Positions 43,564-53,926 of a stretch of DNA of 64,000 nt are shown here, one piece after another. How positions within the stretch are numbered: the stretch's first letter is position 1; each line of letters begins with the position of its first letter. Below the pieces are notes generated by a model. The model was not told the DNA's origin. It saw nothing but the letters and a program-made list of their open reading frames with translations, and made no database searches. Position numbers and translations under genes: made by a program. This DNA comes from Alphaproteobacteria bacterium. Its GTDB lineage: Bacteria > Pseudomonadota > Alphaproteobacteria > UBA8366. The stretch is from assembly GCA_028281325.1 (NCBI GenBank), contig JANQKC010000005.1:1-64000 (forward strand), in the 5' to 3' direction.

Positions 43564-44952
43564 ATGATCGTGAAAAAAGCGCTCGGCAGCGTTTCTGCGC
43601 TGGTGTGCGCGGCGGTGCTTGTGCTGCCGGCGGAGTCCGCTAAAGGCGACTCCTTGGTGGATGCGATCATTTTGGGCTATCAGAACAATCCGACGCTTCA
43701 GGCGCAACGGGCAAATGTTCGTATCGCGGATGAAGGCGTGCCGCAGGCGGCGTCCGGTTGGCGGCCGACGGTGGAAATCCTGGGTGATGGCGGCGCCGTC
43801 ACCGAGGAGACCAGCGGCTCGACGTCAAACAGCGATACCCGGGGCCGGTTCTCCGGAAACCTGCGGGTGACGCAAAACCTGTTTTCCGGCGGCGGAACCG
43901 TGGCCGATATTCGCCGCGCCGAGAATTCGGTCCGGGCGGAGCGGGCGCGGTTGGAGGTGACCGAGCAGGACGTGCTGCTGAGCGTCGTTCGGGCCTATAT
44001 GGATGTGTTCCGGGATGCGGCGGTGCTGCGCCTGAATATCAACAACGAAAGGGTCCTGGCGCGGCAGCTCGAGGCGACGCGCGACCGCTTCAACGTGGGT
44101 GAGGTCACGCGGACCGACGTGTCGCAGGCCGAAGCCCGCTTGTCGCGCGCCACGGCGGACCGGATTCAGGCCGAAGGCGATCTTCAGATCGGGCGCGGCG
44201 TGTTTGTCCAGGTCGTCGGTCAGCCGCCCGAGGATTTGACCAAACCGCCGACGGTGCTGGACTTGCCGTCCAGCCGGGACGAGACCATCGCGCTGGCGCG
44301 GGAGAATAATCCGATCGTCAGGGCGGCATTGTTCGATGAGCGCGCGGCGCAGGAAAACGTCAAGGTCGTGCGCAGCGAGCTTCTGCCGAAGGTCGATGTC
44401 GTCGGCGAAGGCGGGCGCTCGCGGAACCAGTCGGCGAGCAACCTCACGCGCGACTCGGCGAGCATTACAGCCCAGTTGACGGTTCCCCTGTATCAGCGCG
44501 GCAGCGTTTCGAGCCGCGTTCGCGAGGCCAAGCAGGTCGTGGGCCGGAACCGGTTGTTGCTGTCGGAGGCGCGCCGCGAGGCGACCGAGGACGGCAACAG
44601 CGCGTGGGAATCGTTGGTTACGGCCCGAGCGCGAATCCGCTCATTTACCGCGGAAGTTCGAGCGAATCGCATTGCCCTGGAAGGGGTTCAGCAAGAGGCC
44701 CTGGTTGGGTCGCGGACGGTTCTCGATGTCTTGGACGCCGAGCAGGAGTTGCTCGACGCGCAGGTCAACCTGGTCCGCGCGGAGCGTGACGAACTTGTCG
44801 CGCAATATGAATTGTTATCGGCTGTCGGCCGATTGACGGGCGATGGCTTGAGTCTGAATACGGAGTTGTATAGTCCTGAAGCGTATTATAACGCGGTTCG
44901 GGATAAGCTTTGGGGGCTTGGGGAAGTCCCGGTTAAGTCAGAGGCGAACTAA
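43564..44952 (+). CDS. tolC: TolC-family outer-membrane channel protein
   Basis: A 462-residue outer-membrane factor with a signal peptide (ALGSVSALVCAAVLVLPAESA). It has two repeats of the OEP fold, starting SLVDAIILGYQNNPTLQAQRANVRIADEG and resuming near ETIALARENNPIVRAALFDERAAQENV. The helical stretch LEATRDRFNVGEVTRTDVSQAEARL is typical of TolC. The canonical closing segment ELLDAQVNLVRAERDELVAQYELL is present. It probably serves type I secretion or RND efflux, and may also serve the local exporters. The start could be GTG 43570. Confidence 0.93.
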   Translation: MIVKKALGSVSALVCAAVLVLPAESAKGDSLVDAIILGYQNNPTLQAQRANVRIADEGVPQAASGWRPTVEILGDGGAVTEETSGSTSNSDTRGRFSGNLRVTQNLFSGGGTVADIRRAENSVRAERARLEVTEQDVLLSVVRAYMDVFRDAAVLRLNINNERVLARQLEATRDRFNVGEVTRTDVSQAEARLSRATADRIQAEGDLQIGRGVFVQVVGQPPEDLTKPPTVLDLPSSRDETIALARENNPIVRAALFDERAAQENVKVVRSELLPKVDVVGEGGRSRNQSASNLTRDSASITAQLTVPLYQRGSVSSRVREAKQVVGRNRLLLSEARREATEDGNSAWESLVTARARIRSFTAEVRANRIALEGVQQEALVGSRTVLDVLDAEQELLDAQVNLVRAERDELVAQYELLSAVGRLTGDGLSLNTELYSPEAYYNAVRDKLWGLGEVPVKSEAN

Positions 44953-45037
44953 GCCGGTGCCGATGGATGGCGGCGTTGCGAAGGCAACGACGGCAAGTTA
45001 GACGCACCAGGTTGCAATTAGTCAGGATGATCGAACG

Positions 45038-45637
45038 ATGAGTGAGGCAGGCGACCAGCAAGAACCTTCGATGGAAGAGATCCTTGCTTCCATTCGGAAG
45101 ATTATCTCCGAGGACGGGGAAGAGGAAGCCGCGCCGCAGGTCGAGGCCGAGGCGGCCGTTCCCGAGCCGGAGCCAGAACCGGAACCCGAGCCTGAACCGG
45201 AGCCCGAGCCCGAACCCGAGCCGGTCGCGGAAGAACCGCTCGAATTGACCGACGAGATCGAGCCCGCCGAAGAGCCGCTTGAGTTGACGGAGGAAATCGA
45301 AGCATCCGACGAACACGCGATCGAGGTAATCGACGAGCCGGAACCCGAGCCGGAGCCGGAGCCCGAACCGGAGCCTGTCGCCGAGATGGAGCCTGCGCCG
45401 CTGGCGCCCGTTGAATCGATCGTATCCGATAGCACATCCGCCGCGGGCGTGGCGTCGTTCATGGAATTGTCCCAGTCGGTGAAATCGCAGCGCGGCGGCT
45501 TGACGATCGAGCAGTTGGCGGAAGAACTAATGCGGCCGATGCTGCGCCAATGGCTTGACGAGAACCTCCCCGATATGGTCGAACGTCTCGTCCGACGCGA
45601 AATTGAGCGTATGGCCCGTACGGGAGAAGACGGCTAA
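45038..45637 (+). CDS. popZ: PopZ-like polar organising protein (DUF2497)
   Basis: A 199-residue acidic protein. The N-terminal helix [20 protein letters not shown] and the C-terminal helical block [40 protein letters not shown] match PopZ/DUF2497 of alphaproteobacteria. PopZ is known to form polar networks that anchor ParB and centromeres. The linker is a Glu/Pro repeat, (EP)n, in two tracts, plus a 13-residue tandem duplication ([13 protein letters not shown] then [13 protein letters not shown]). AGGA lies nine bases before the ATG. The tolC-popZ-valS order is common in alphaproteobacteria. Confidence 0.9.
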   Translation: MSEAGDQQEPSMEEILASIRKIISEDGEEEAAPQVEAEAAVPEPEPEPEPEPEPEPEPEPEPVAEEPLELTDEIEPAEEPLELTEEIEASDEHAIEVIDEPEPEPEPEPEPEPVAEMEPAPLAPVESIVSDSTSAAGVASFMELSQSVKSQRGGLTIEQLAEELMRPMLRQWLDENLPDMVERLVRREIERMARTGEDG

Positions 45638-45686
45638 GCCTCTCCATCCGGGCCGGGTAATCCGAATTCTGGCCTGGAACGTGTAA

Positions 45687-48347
45687 ATGCCGGTCCTCGA
45701 AAAGACTTTCCAACCCGCAGAGGTTGAGAAGAAGCACTACGAACGGTGGGAATCCGGCGGCGCTTTCGCATGCGGATCGCAGCCGGACGGCGATACCTAT
45801 ACCATCGTCATCCCACCGCCGAACGTGACGGGCAGCCTTCATATGGGGCATGCCCTCAACAACACCTTACAGGACATCTTGATCCGGTATGCGCGGATGC
45901 GCGGCCGTGATGCGCTTTGGCAACCGGGGATGGATCACGCCGGCATCGCGACGCAGATGGTTGTCGAGCGCCAACTGGCCGATGCCGGCAATATGTCGCG
46001 GCGCGATTTGGGGCGTGAGGCGTTCATCGAGCGTGTCTGGGCGTGGAAAGAGGAATCGGGCGGGACGATAACGAGCCAGCTTCGCCGCCTCGGCGCGTCC
46101 TGCGACTGGAGCCGCGAGTGTTTCACCATGGACGACGGATTGAGCCGCGCCGTGCTCAAGGTGTTCGTGGAACTTTACAAAAAAGGCTTGATCTACAAAG
46201 ACAAACGGCTGGTGAATTGGGACCCGCAGTTGGAGACGGCGATCTCCGATCTAGAGGTCGAGCAGCGCGAGACGCAGGGAAAACTCTGGTATTTCAAGTA
46301 TCCGGTCGAGGGCGAGGAGGGCGTTTTCCTGACGGTTGCGACCACGCGTCCGGAGACCATGCTGGGCGATACCGCCGTGGCCGTCCATCCCGACGATGAA
46401 CGGCACGCTCACCTTATCGGCAAGCATTGTATTCTGCCGCTGGTGGGGCGCCGTATCGTCATCGTCGGCGACGACTATGCCGACCCCGAACAGGGGTCCG
46501 GCGCGGTCAAGATCACGCCGGCACATGATTTCAACGATTTCGAGGTCGGCCGCAGGCACGACCTGGAGATGGTCAATATTTTCGATACGACCGGCTGCAT
46601 CAACGACAACGCGCCGGAGACCTATCGCGGTCTCGACCGGTTCACCGCCCGCCAGGCGGTGGTTCGGGACATCGAGGCGGCCGGCCTGCTGGAGAAGATC
46701 GAGGATCACGTCCACACGGTGCCGTATGGCGACCGCGGCGGCGTGCCGATCGAGCCCTATCTGACCGACCAATGGTTCGCCGACGCCAAGGAATTGGCCA
46801 AGCCCGCGATTTCGGCGGTCGAGGACGGCCGGACCAAGTTTTTCCCGGAGAACTGGTCGAAGACCTATTTCGAATGGATGCGGAACATCCAGCCGTGGTG
46901 CATCTCGCGCCAGCTTTGGTGGGGGCATCAGATTCCGGCGTGGTACGGCCCGGACGGCACGGTCTTCGTCGAGTTGGACGAAGCCGCGGCGCAGGCGGCG
47001 GCGGACGCGCACTACGGTAAGGCGGTCGAACTGGTCCGGGACGAGGATGTCCTGGATACCTGGTTTTCGTCGGCGCTGTGGCCGTTCTCGACGCTGGGTT
47101 GGCCCGACAAGACTCCCGAACTGGCGCGCTACTATCCCACCGATGTCTTGGTGACCGGATTCGACATCATCTTCTTCTGGGTCGCTCGGATGATGATGAT
47201 GGGACTGCATTTCATGGACGAGGTGCCCTTCCATACGGTCTATGTCCATGCGCTGGTCCGCGACGAGCGCGGCCAGAAGATGTCCAAATCCAAAGGCAAC
47301 GTCATCGATCCGCTCGACCTGATCGACCAGTTTGGCTCGGATGCCCTGCGCTTCACCCTGTCGTCGCTGGCCGCACCGGGGCGCGACATCCGCATGTCCG
47401 AAAGCCGCGTCGAAGGCTCGCGGAACTTCGCGACGAAGCTGTGGAACGCAGCGCGTTTCTGCCAGATCAACGGCTGCGTTTCGGGCGGAAGCTTCGACCC
47501 CGCATCGCCAAGCCAGACCGTGAACCGTTGGATCGTCGGCGAAGTCGCTAAATGCGAACGGGACGTGGCGCAACAGCTCGGCGCCTACCGGTTCAACGAG
47601 GCGTCGAACACGCTGTATCAATTCGCCTGGGGCACCTTCTGCGACTGGTATCTGGAATTCTGTAAACCGCTGCTGAACGGCGACGATGCCGCGCTCAAGG
47701 CCGAAACGCAGGCGACGGCGGGATGGGTGCTCGATCAGATTCTGCTGATGCTGCATCCTTTCATGCCCTTCGTAACTGAAGAGCTGTGGGGCGCGCTTGC
47801 CGAGGACCGGCCTGCCGACCTGATCCGGTCGCAATGGCCGAGCTATCCGGACGGAATCGTCGATGAGAATGTCGCCAAGGAACTCGATTGGGTGGTCCGG
47901 CTGATCACCGGCGCGCGCTCGGTCCGCTCCGAGATGAATATTCCGCCCGCGGCCAAGGTCCCGATGATCCTGAAAGGGGCCGGCGGCCGGGCGGCATCCT
48001 GGCTCAAGACGCACGAACCCTTGATCCTGCGCCTGGCTCGGCTCGACGGGATCAGGATGGCCGAGGATATTCCGCAAGGATCGGTGCAATTCGTCCATGA
48101 CGAAGCGACGGCGGCGCTGCCGATCGCGGATGTCATCGACATCGGCCAGGAGAAGCAGCGGCTGGAGAAGGAAATCGCCAAGGTCGACGGCGAAATCAAG
48201 AAGCTCCAGAAGAAGCTGTCGAATGAGCAGTTTCTCAGTAAGGCGCCCGAGGCGGTTGTGGACGAGCAACGCGGCCGGCTGGCGGCCGAAGAGACGGCGC
48301 GGGTGAAGCTCGACGAGGCATTGAAGCGGCTCTCGGCGGTCGCCTAG
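45687..48347 (+). CDS. valS: valyl-tRNA synthetase
   Basis: An 886-residue class I aminoacyl-tRNA synthetase that charges tRNA-Val. The HIGH-type motif is PPNVTGSLHMGHALN near residues 42-56. The CP1 editing domain includes TTRPETMLGDTAVAVHP. The KMSKS motif is at about 531-535 (GQKMSKSKGNVID). The C-terminal coiled-coil ends with QEKQRLEKEIAKVDGEIKKLQKKL. Length and all blocks are normal. It follows popZ after 49 bases and precedes a lipoprotein gene. Confidence 0.97.
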   Translation: MPVLEKTFQPAEVEKKHYERWESGGAFACGSQPDGDTYTIVIPPPNVTGSLHMGHALNNTLQDILIRYARMRGRDALWQPGMDHAGIATQMVVERQLADAGNMSRRDLGREAFIERVWAWKEESGGTITSQLRRLGASCDWSRECFTMDDGLSRAVLKVFVELYKKGLIYKDKRLVNWDPQLETAISDLEVEQRETQGKLWYFKYPVEGEEGVFLTVATTRPETMLGDTAVAVHPDDERHAHLIGKHCILPLVGRRIVIVGDDYADPEQGSGAVKITPAHDFNDFEVGRRHDLEMVNIFDTTGCINDNAPETYRGLDRFTARQAVVRDIEAAGLLEKIEDHVHTVPYGDRGGVPIEPYLTDQWFADAKELAKPAISAVEDGRTKFFPENWSKTYFEWMRNIQPWCISRQLWWGHQIPAWYGPDGTVFVELDEAAAQAAADAHYGKAVELVRDEDVLDTWFSSALWPFSTLGWPDKTPELARYYPTDVLVTGFDIIFFWVARMMMMGLHFMDEVPFHTVYVHALVRDERGQKMSKSKGNVIDPLDLIDQFGSDALRFTLSSLAAPGRDIRMSESRVEGSRNFATKLWNAARFCQINGCVSGGSFDPASPSQTVNRWIVGEVAKCERDVAQQLGAYRFNEASNTLYQFAWGTFCDWYLEFCKPLLNGDDAALKAETQATAGWVLDQILLMLHPFMPFVTEELWGALAEDRPADLIRSQWPSYPDGIVDENVAKELDWVVRLITGARSVRSEMNIPPAAKVPMILKGAGGRAASWLKTHEPLILRLARLDGIRMAEDIPQGSVQFVHDEATAALPIADVIDIGQEKQRLEKEIAKVDGEIKKLQKKLSNEQFLSKAPEAVVDEQRGRLAAEETARVKLDEALKRLSAVA

Positions 48348-48368
48348 GACCGCGCCATAGGAGGGACG

Positions 48369-48869
48369 GTGCGAAACTGGCTGCGGATACTTGCCGTCAC
48401 GGTCATGGTCGCGGGGTGCGGCTCGTTTGACGCCCGATCTCTGCAGGACGTGTCCGCGTGGGGGATCGGATGGCAGCTCAAAGCACCGCAGAACCGCATC
48501 GGCCGCGCTTTCCCGCCGGTCGTTCAGTTTCTGCGCACCGAAAACCCGGCCATCGACAGCGCCGACCCGCCGGAACCCATCGCAGCGACCTATCGCGAGA
48601 TCGTCCTCGGATTGAAGGGGGCGGACCGCCGCCGCGTCGAACGGCGGCTCATCGGGGTCTTCACCGTCGCGGGCCAGGGCTGCGCCATGCGGGGATACCC
48701 GGTCCGGGATGGCGGCGCGCCGGTCGCCGCGTTCATCACCTTGGATAGCGGCGCGATGGCGGGCGATCCGACGACCTGGACGTTGTGCCGGCCCGTCGCG
48801 CTTCCGGCAGGCGGCACGGAGGCCTTTCAGACGCTGCTCCTGTCGACGTTGGCGCGGGCGGTCGAGTGA
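48369..48869 (+). CDS. small predicted lipoprotein
   Basis: A 166-residue protein starting with GTG. The signal peptide RILAVTVMVAGC ends in a lipobox-like VAGC, giving a lipoprotein with Cys near residue 17. The body has no domain I recognise. Two further cysteines (GQGCAMRG and TLCRPV) could form a disulphide. It lies 21 bases after valS and 131 bases before the HExxH protein, so it may be co-transcribed with them. Function unknown. Confidence 0.72.
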   Translation: MRNWLRILAVTVMVAGCGSFDARSLQDVSAWGIGWQLKAPQNRIGRAFPPVVQFLRTENPAIDSADPPEPIAATYREIVLGLKGADRRRVERRLIGVFTVAGQGCAMRGYPVRDGGAPVAAFITLDSGAMAGDPTTWTLCRPVALPAGGTEAFQTLLLSTLARAVE

Positions 48870-49000
48870 CGATGACGGCGGCACACCCTTAACAGTTTGT
48901 TACCAAACGGGTCCTAGAATTTCGCGTTCCGTAAGGCGTGCGCGGTAGCCTCGTCATTCTTAATTATATCAATCCTTTAGGTGGACCGGGTAGCCGAAGC

Positions 49001-50017
49001 ATGACCAAGGGATGGAGCGGCTGGGGGGCGATGGCGGGGCTGCTGCTCGCCGTCCTGTTCGTGACCTACACCATGGCGCCCGAGGTGCGGCGAGCCTCCT
49101 TCTGGGGGGACGGCTGGCAGGAAAAACCGCTGGTCGACCGGGTCAGCGTCTTGCCCGCCGATGCGCTGCCGTCGCTTCGTGAAGGCCTGAGCGACCATCA
49201 TTTCATCAGCAAGGTCGTACCGGCCCGAAACGCCGAATACGTCATCAAGGACATACAGCAGGCCATCGAGGACGTGCCGCAGGAAGTGCGGGATCTCGTT
49301 TTCGACCGGCTGGTGGGGATCTACCTCGTCGAAGGGCTGGCCCAAAGCGAGCATTCCGACAATCTGGGCATGGCCTTCGAGGTGCAGGGGTTCTGGCGGC
49401 AGCATGTGGGAACGGTCATTCTGATCGACCGGAACCAGACCGACCAAAGCGCCAACGAGGCGATGGCGGGCATGGAGTATGTGCCGTCGCAGGATTATCG
49501 CGGCATGGCGGTGGCGCCACGGCTCGCGCGGCGGGGCGAGAACGACCGGGTTACGACGCTGCGTTACGTCCTGCTGCATGAGTTCGGCCATCTGATCGAT
49601 TTCGAGCGTGATATCGTGTCCCGCTGGTTCTCCTACGACGAAGCCCATGCCGACTGCGCCTTTGCCTGCCTGTCGTGGATCAATCCGCAACGCCACCGGT
49701 ATTCCCGTTCTCTCGACGCGGCGCTCGACCAGGTACGGAGCGGCAATCACGATGAGTATGTCCGGTCTCTGCCGGACACGTTCAAGCATCTCGAAAATTC
49801 CAACTTTCCGTCGCTTTACGCGACCACCATGCCGGCCGAGGACTTCGCCGAAAGTTTCGCCATGTATGTCCATACCGTCCTGATGCGGCGGCCGTGGGAA
49901 CTGACCCTGCGGCAGAACGGTACGATCGTCAGCGAACTCGGCTCGTGTTTCACCGATGGCCGATGCCGCGACAAGCGGGACTATTTCGACCGGTTCTTCG
50001 CCGAGGCCCGCCGCTAA
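49001..50017 (+). CDS. putative secreted or membrane-anchored zinc metallopeptidase (HExxH)
   Basis: A 338-residue protein with an N-terminal hydrophobic helix (WGAMAGLLLAVLFVTYTMAP) that is a signal peptide or anchor. Near residue 190 it has YVLLHEFGHLIDFERD, an HExxH zinc motif with His193 and His197. PAEDFAESFAMYVH about 90 residues later could give the third ligand Glu, as in gluzincin-like enzymes. I do not recognise a named family. ATG 49001 is chosen because the hydrophobic helix starts right after it; an in-frame GTG at 48938 is the alternative. Substrate unknown. Confidence 0.7.
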   Translation: MTKGWSGWGAMAGLLLAVLFVTYTMAPEVRRASFWGDGWQEKPLVDRVSVLPADALPSLREGLSDHHFISKVVPARNAEYVIKDIQQAIEDVPQEVRDLVFDRLVGIYLVEGLAQSEHSDNLGMAFEVQGFWRQHVGTVILIDRNQTDQSANEAMAGMEYVPSQDYRGMAVAPRLARRGENDRVTTLRYVLLHEFGHLIDFERDIVSRWFSYDEAHADCAFACLSWINPQRHRYSRSLDAALDQVRSGNHDEYVRSLPDTFKHLENSNFPSLYATTMPAEDFAESFAMYVHTVLMRRPWELTLRQNGTIVSELGSCFTDGRCRDKRDYFDRFFAEARR

Positions 50018-50158
50018 AATCCCCTATTTATCCGCGTTGCCGTTCGGTTCCGCTGGCCACTGGCCATCGCTGCAGAAATCCCTTAGGAATTGCGGTTGGT
50101 GGCTCAGTTTACTGCACCGAAATCACGGCAATTGAACAGGTCTCACAGGAGGAATCTT

Positions 50159-51874
50159 ATGGCCTTCGACAAGTCGAAGCTGCCCAGCCGGTATGTGTCC
50201 GTCGGGCCCGAAAGCGCGCCGCACCGTTCCTACTATTACGCGATGGGGATGACGGAGGAGGAAATCGCCCAGCCCTTCGTCGGCGTCGCGACATGCTGGA
50301 ACGAGGCCGCGCCGTGCAACATTTCGCTGGGCCGGCAGGCGCAGGCGGTGAAACTGGGCGTCAAGGCGAAGAAGGGCACGCCACGCGAGTTCACCACGAT
50401 TACCGTGACCGACGGCATCGCCATGGGCCATGCGGGCATGAAAAGCTCGCTGGTGAGCCGCGACCTGATCGCGGATTCGGTCGAATTGACCATGCGGGGC
50501 CATTGCTACGACGCGATGGTGACCCTGGCGGGCTGCGACAAGTCGCTGCCGGGCATGATGATGGTCATGGTGCGGTTGAACGTGCCGTCGATCTTCATGT
50601 ATGGCGGGTCGATCCTGCCGGGCCGTTTCAAGGGGCGTGACGTCACGGTGCAGGATGTGTTCGAAGCGGTCGGCGCGCATAGCGCGGGCCAGATGTCGGA
50701 CGAAGATCTGAAGTTGATGGAATGCGTCGCCTGTCCGTCGGCCGGCTCCTGCGGCGGCCAGTTCACGGCGAATACCATGGCCTGCGTGTCGGAGGCGATC
50801 GGCTTGGCGGTGCCGGGGTCGGCGGGCGCGCCGGCGCCGTATGAATCGCGCGATGCCTACGCCGAAGCTTCCGGCCAGATGGTGATGGACCTGTTGGAGA
50901 AGAACATCCGGCCGCGCGATATCGTCACCAAGGAGGCGTTGATCAACGCGGCCCGTATCATCGCGTGCTCCGGCGGGTCGACCAACGGCGGCTTGCATCT
51001 GCCGGCCATCGCCAACGAGGCCGGCATCGACTTCGATATGTTCGACGTCGCCGATATCTTCAGGGACACGCCGTATATCGCCGACCTCAAGCCCGGCGGC
51101 AAATACGTCGCCAAGGATTTGTACGAGATCGGCGGCGTGCCGGTCCTGATGCGGGCGTTGCTAGACGGCGGGTACTTGAACGGCGACTGCCTGACGGTCA
51201 CCGGCAAGACCATCGGCGAGAACCTGGAAGGCGTGAAGGTGCCTGGCGACCAGGACATCATCTACTCGACCGCTAACCCGATCACGCCGACCGGCGGCGT
51301 CGTCGGCCTGAAAGGCAATCTCGCGCCGGACGGGGCCATCGTGAAGGTCGCCGGCATGGATACGCTGACGTTCACCGGGCCGGCCCGGGTCTTCGACTGC
51401 GAGGAAGACGCCTTCGAATGTGTCGAGAATCGCGGCTACGAGGAAGGCGAAGTGTTCGTCATCCGTTACGAGGGGCCGAAGGGCGGCCCCGGCATGCGGG
51501 AGATGCTGGCGACGACCGCGGCACTCTACGGTCAGGGCATGGGCGACAAGGTCGCGCTGATCACCGACGGCCGCTTCTCCGGCGCGACGCGGGGCTTCTG
51601 CATCGGCCATGTCGGGCCGGAAGCGGCGGTTGGCGGGCCGATCGGCCTGCTGAAAGATGGCGACGTGATCACCATCGACGCGGTCGAGGGAATACTCGAT
51701 GTCGACCTCAGCGAAGAAGAACTGGCCGAACGCCGAAAGAGCTGGGAGCCGCGCGAGCATGACTACCAGTCGGGCGCCCTGTGGCGCTATGCCCAGACCG
51801 TGGGCGATGCCCGCGGCGGCGCGGTCACCCATCCCGGCGCCAAGGCGGAGAAGCACGTCTACGCCGATATCTGA
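50159..51874 (+). CDS. ilvD: dihydroxy-acid dehydratase
   Basis: A 571-residue iron-sulphur dehydratase of the IlvD/Edd family for valine, isoleucine, leucine and pantothenate synthesis. It converts 2,3-dihydroxy-isovalerate and -methylvalerate to the 2-oxo acids. Cluster and active-site blocks are [13 protein letters not shown] (near 42-54), [13 protein letters not shown] (near 122-134), [16 protein letters not shown] (near 194-209) and [20 protein letters not shown] (near 475). The ATG has an excellent AGGAGG site eight bases upstream. The length puts it with the shorter DHADs of about 560-570 residues. It stands alone after the HExxH gene. Confidence 0.96.
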   Translation: MAFDKSKLPSRYVSVGPESAPHRSYYYAMGMTEEEIAQPFVGVATCWNEAAPCNISLGRQAQAVKLGVKAKKGTPREFTTITVTDGIAMGHAGMKSSLVSRDLIADSVELTMRGHCYDAMVTLAGCDKSLPGMMMVMVRLNVPSIFMYGGSILPGRFKGRDVTVQDVFEAVGAHSAGQMSDEDLKLMECVACPSAGSCGGQFTANTMACVSEAIGLAVPGSAGAPAPYESRDAYAEASGQMVMDLLEKNIRPRDIVTKEALINAARIIACSGGSTNGGLHLPAIANEAGIDFDMFDVADIFRDTPYIADLKPGGKYVAKDLYEIGGVPVLMRALLDGGYLNGDCLTVTGKTIGENLEGVKVPGDQDIIYSTANPITPTGGVVGLKGNLAPDGAIVKVAGMDTLTFTGPARVFDCEEDAFECVENRGYEEGEVFVIRYEGPKGGPGMREMLATTAALYGQGMGDKVALITDGRFSGATRGFCIGHVGPEAAVGGPIGLLKDGDVITIDAVEGILDVDLSEEELAERRKSWEPREHDYQSGALWRYAQTVGDARGGAVTHPGAKAEKHVYADI

Positions 51875-51984
51875 CGGATGCCGGATCGGGCGGCCTCCGT
51901 CGCCGCCCGGTCCGCTTCGTCTTCCAGCCAACCTGCGGGCCAACGGATGCCGGGATCGGCCCGCCGAGTCCGTAGAGAGGCTCC

Positions 51985-52743
51985 ATGATACGAACGGAAA
52001 ACGACAGCGGCCGGATTTCCCTGATTCTGGACCGGCCGGAACGCAAGAACGCCTTCGACATTCCGACGACGCTGGCGCTGGCGGATGCCTTGACCGAGGT
52101 CGCGGCAGACCGGAGCGCCCGCGTTCTCGTCATCAAGGGGGCCGGCGGCGTGTTCAGCGCGGGTCGCGATCTCAAGGCCGAGGCCGGAACTGAACCGACG
52201 CCGGACGAGGCCTATGCCAAGGATCAGGCCTGGGTCCGCAGTTTTCATATCCTGCACAATCTGGAAATCCCGTCCGTGGCGGTGGTCAATGGATACGCGG
52301 TGGCGGGCGGGTTCACGCTGTCCATGGGCTGCGACTTCGTCCTCGCCGAGCGGTCGGCGCGGTTCGGCGCGCTCGAAATGCGGAACGGGTTCCCCGCATC
52401 CGTCTGCACGCCGATCCTGGCGCGGCTTGTCGGGCCGCGGCTGGGATTGGAACTGGCGATGTTCGGCGATCTAGTCGAGGCGACCCGTTTATACGAGATG
52501 GGGCTGATTAACCGATTGGCCGAGGACGCGGACGCCCTGGAAACCGTCGAGGCGGACTTTGTGGACCGGCTGATGGCGCTGGACTCGAAGGCGGTGGCGC
52601 TGACGCGCGAGACCTTTCGGGCGGCGGAGAACATGCCGTTGGATAACGCGCTCGATATGGGCAAACACCTGAACCAGTACTTGACTGCGTCGGGTTGGTT
52701 CGCCAAAGGGGCGAAGAAATTCCTCGACAGCCAGAAGAAATGA
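51985..52743 (+). CDS. enoyl-CoA hydratase/isomerase family protein
   Basis: A 252-residue crotonase-fold protein. The oxyanion-hole blocks are KGAGGVFSAGRDLKAEAG and NGYAVAGGFTLSMGCDFVLA, and the trimerisation region LNQYLTASGWF is near the end. Members hydrate or isomerise acyl-CoA thioesters. The usual catalytic Glu after the GGG-type loop is not obvious (EMRNGFPASVCTP carries one candidate), so the reaction is uncertain. It ends 39 bases before the LLM oxidoreductase, so they are likely co-transcribed. Confidence 0.9.
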   Translation: MIRTENDSGRISLILDRPERKNAFDIPTTLALADALTEVAADRSARVLVIKGAGGVFSAGRDLKAEAGTEPTPDEAYAKDQAWVRSFHILHNLEIPSVAVVNGYAVAGGFTLSMGCDFVLAERSARFGALEMRNGFPASVCTPILARLVGPRLGLELAMFGDLVEATRLYEMGLINRLAEDADALETVEADFVDRLMALDSKAVALTRETFRAAENMPLDNALDMGKHLNQYLTASGWFAKGAKKFLDSQKK

Positions 52744-52782
52744 CCGGTGGCGGACGGAGCCGCGGTTCGGACGGAGAATGAC

Positions 52783-53856
52783 ATGGTGAAGATCTGGAAC
52801 CACAGCGCCGCCCTGCCGCGCGGCATCATGAAGGTCGCTCGCGATACCGAGGAGAAGGGCTGGGACGGCCTGTCGGTCGTCGATTCCCAGAACCTGTCGG
52901 GCGATCCCTACGTATCGCTCGCCATGGCGGCGACGGTTACGGAGCGGATCGGTCTCGGCACGTCGGTGACCAATTCCGTCACGCGCGTCGCGGCGGCGAC
53001 CGCCACGTCCATCACCAGCGTCGACCGGGTGTCCGGCGGCCGGGCGGTCCTCGGCATTGGCCGGGGCGATTCCGCGCTCGCGCATCTCGGCCGTGGTCCG
53101 GCGCGGCTGAAGCAGTTCGAGACCTATTTACGCCACCTGCAGACCTATCTACGGGGCGAGGCGGTGCCCTTCGACGAGATCGAGATGCCGGAGAGCGTCG
53201 CGCCTGCGGTCGGTAGTCTCAAGCTGGCCGATTCCCCCGAGGACAGCCGGATAAGCTGGATGGCCGGGGGACACAAACCGCCGGTCGAGGTGGCGGCGAG
53301 CGGGGAGAAGGTGATCGAACTGTCCGCCCTCCATGCGGACCGGTTGATGTTCACGCTGGGGGCCGACAAGGATCGGCTCGCGTGGGGCATCGAGCTGGCG
53401 AAGGCGGCGCGCGAGAAGGCCGGGCTGGATCCGAACGGCATCGCCTACGGCGCCTATCTCAACTGCGTCTGCCATCCCGATTTCGACGTGGCGCGGACCC
53501 TCGTTAAAGGGGGGCTGACGACCTTCGCGCGCTTCTCGGTGATGCACGGCAAGACCTCCGGTCCCGTGTCCCCGGCGATGGAGGCCGCGTTGCAGACGCT
53601 GCGCAAGAATTACGATATGCGGAAACACACCCATGGCGATTCCCGGCAGGCGGATACGCTCACGCCGGAATTCATCGATCATTTCGCCATCGTCGGCCCG
53701 CCCGATCATTGCATCGAACGGCTGCGGGACCTCGCCGCGCTCGGCCTCGACAAGGTCTCGATGGGCGGCAACATCCGTCTGACCCAGACACCGGAGGGCG
53801 TCGAGGCCAAGGCCTTGTTGGAAAAGGAGGTGTTGCCGGTCTTGCAAGCCGTTTGA
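52783..53856 (+). CDS. LLM-class flavin-dependent oxidoreductase
   Basis: A 357-residue luciferase-like monooxygenase-family TIM barrel. It contains KGWDGLSVVDSQNLSGDPYVSLAMAATVTERIGLGTSVTN near the N-terminus and SGGRAVLGIGRGDSA near residue 85. The barrel end GPPDHCIERLRDLAALGLDKV is typical. It probably binds FMN or F420. ATG 52783 has GGAG seven bases upstream; GTG 52747 is in frame upstream. Pairing with an enoyl-CoA hydratase suggests a catabolic role on an acyl-CoA or aromatic acid, which is inference. A bidirectional terminator follows. Confidence 0.88.
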   Translation: MVKIWNHSAALPRGIMKVARDTEEKGWDGLSVVDSQNLSGDPYVSLAMAATVTERIGLGTSVTNSVTRVAAATATSITSVDRVSGGRAVLGIGRGDSALAHLGRGPARLKQFETYLRHLQTYLRGEAVPFDEIEMPESVAPAVGSLKLADSPEDSRISWMAGGHKPPVEVAASGEKVIELSALHADRLMFTLGADKDRLAWGIELAKAAREKAGLDPNGIAYGAYLNCVCHPDFDVARTLVKGGLTTFARFSVMHGKTSGPVSPAMEAALQTLRKNYDMRKHTHGDSRQADTLTPEFIDHFAIVGPPDHCIERLRDLAALGLDKVSMGGNIRLTQTPEGVEAKALLEKEVLPVLQAV

Positions 53857-53926
53857 CGCCGGTTTTCTTGGCCGGGAGGATGCACCAACCGGCCGTTGCC
53901 GGTCCTATGAGGCAACGATCCCACGG

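Noticed and set aside
46251..48884. 877-residue minus-strand open frame opposite valS
   Set aside because: ValS matches its family along its full length; the antisense frame is Arg-rich with no motifs.
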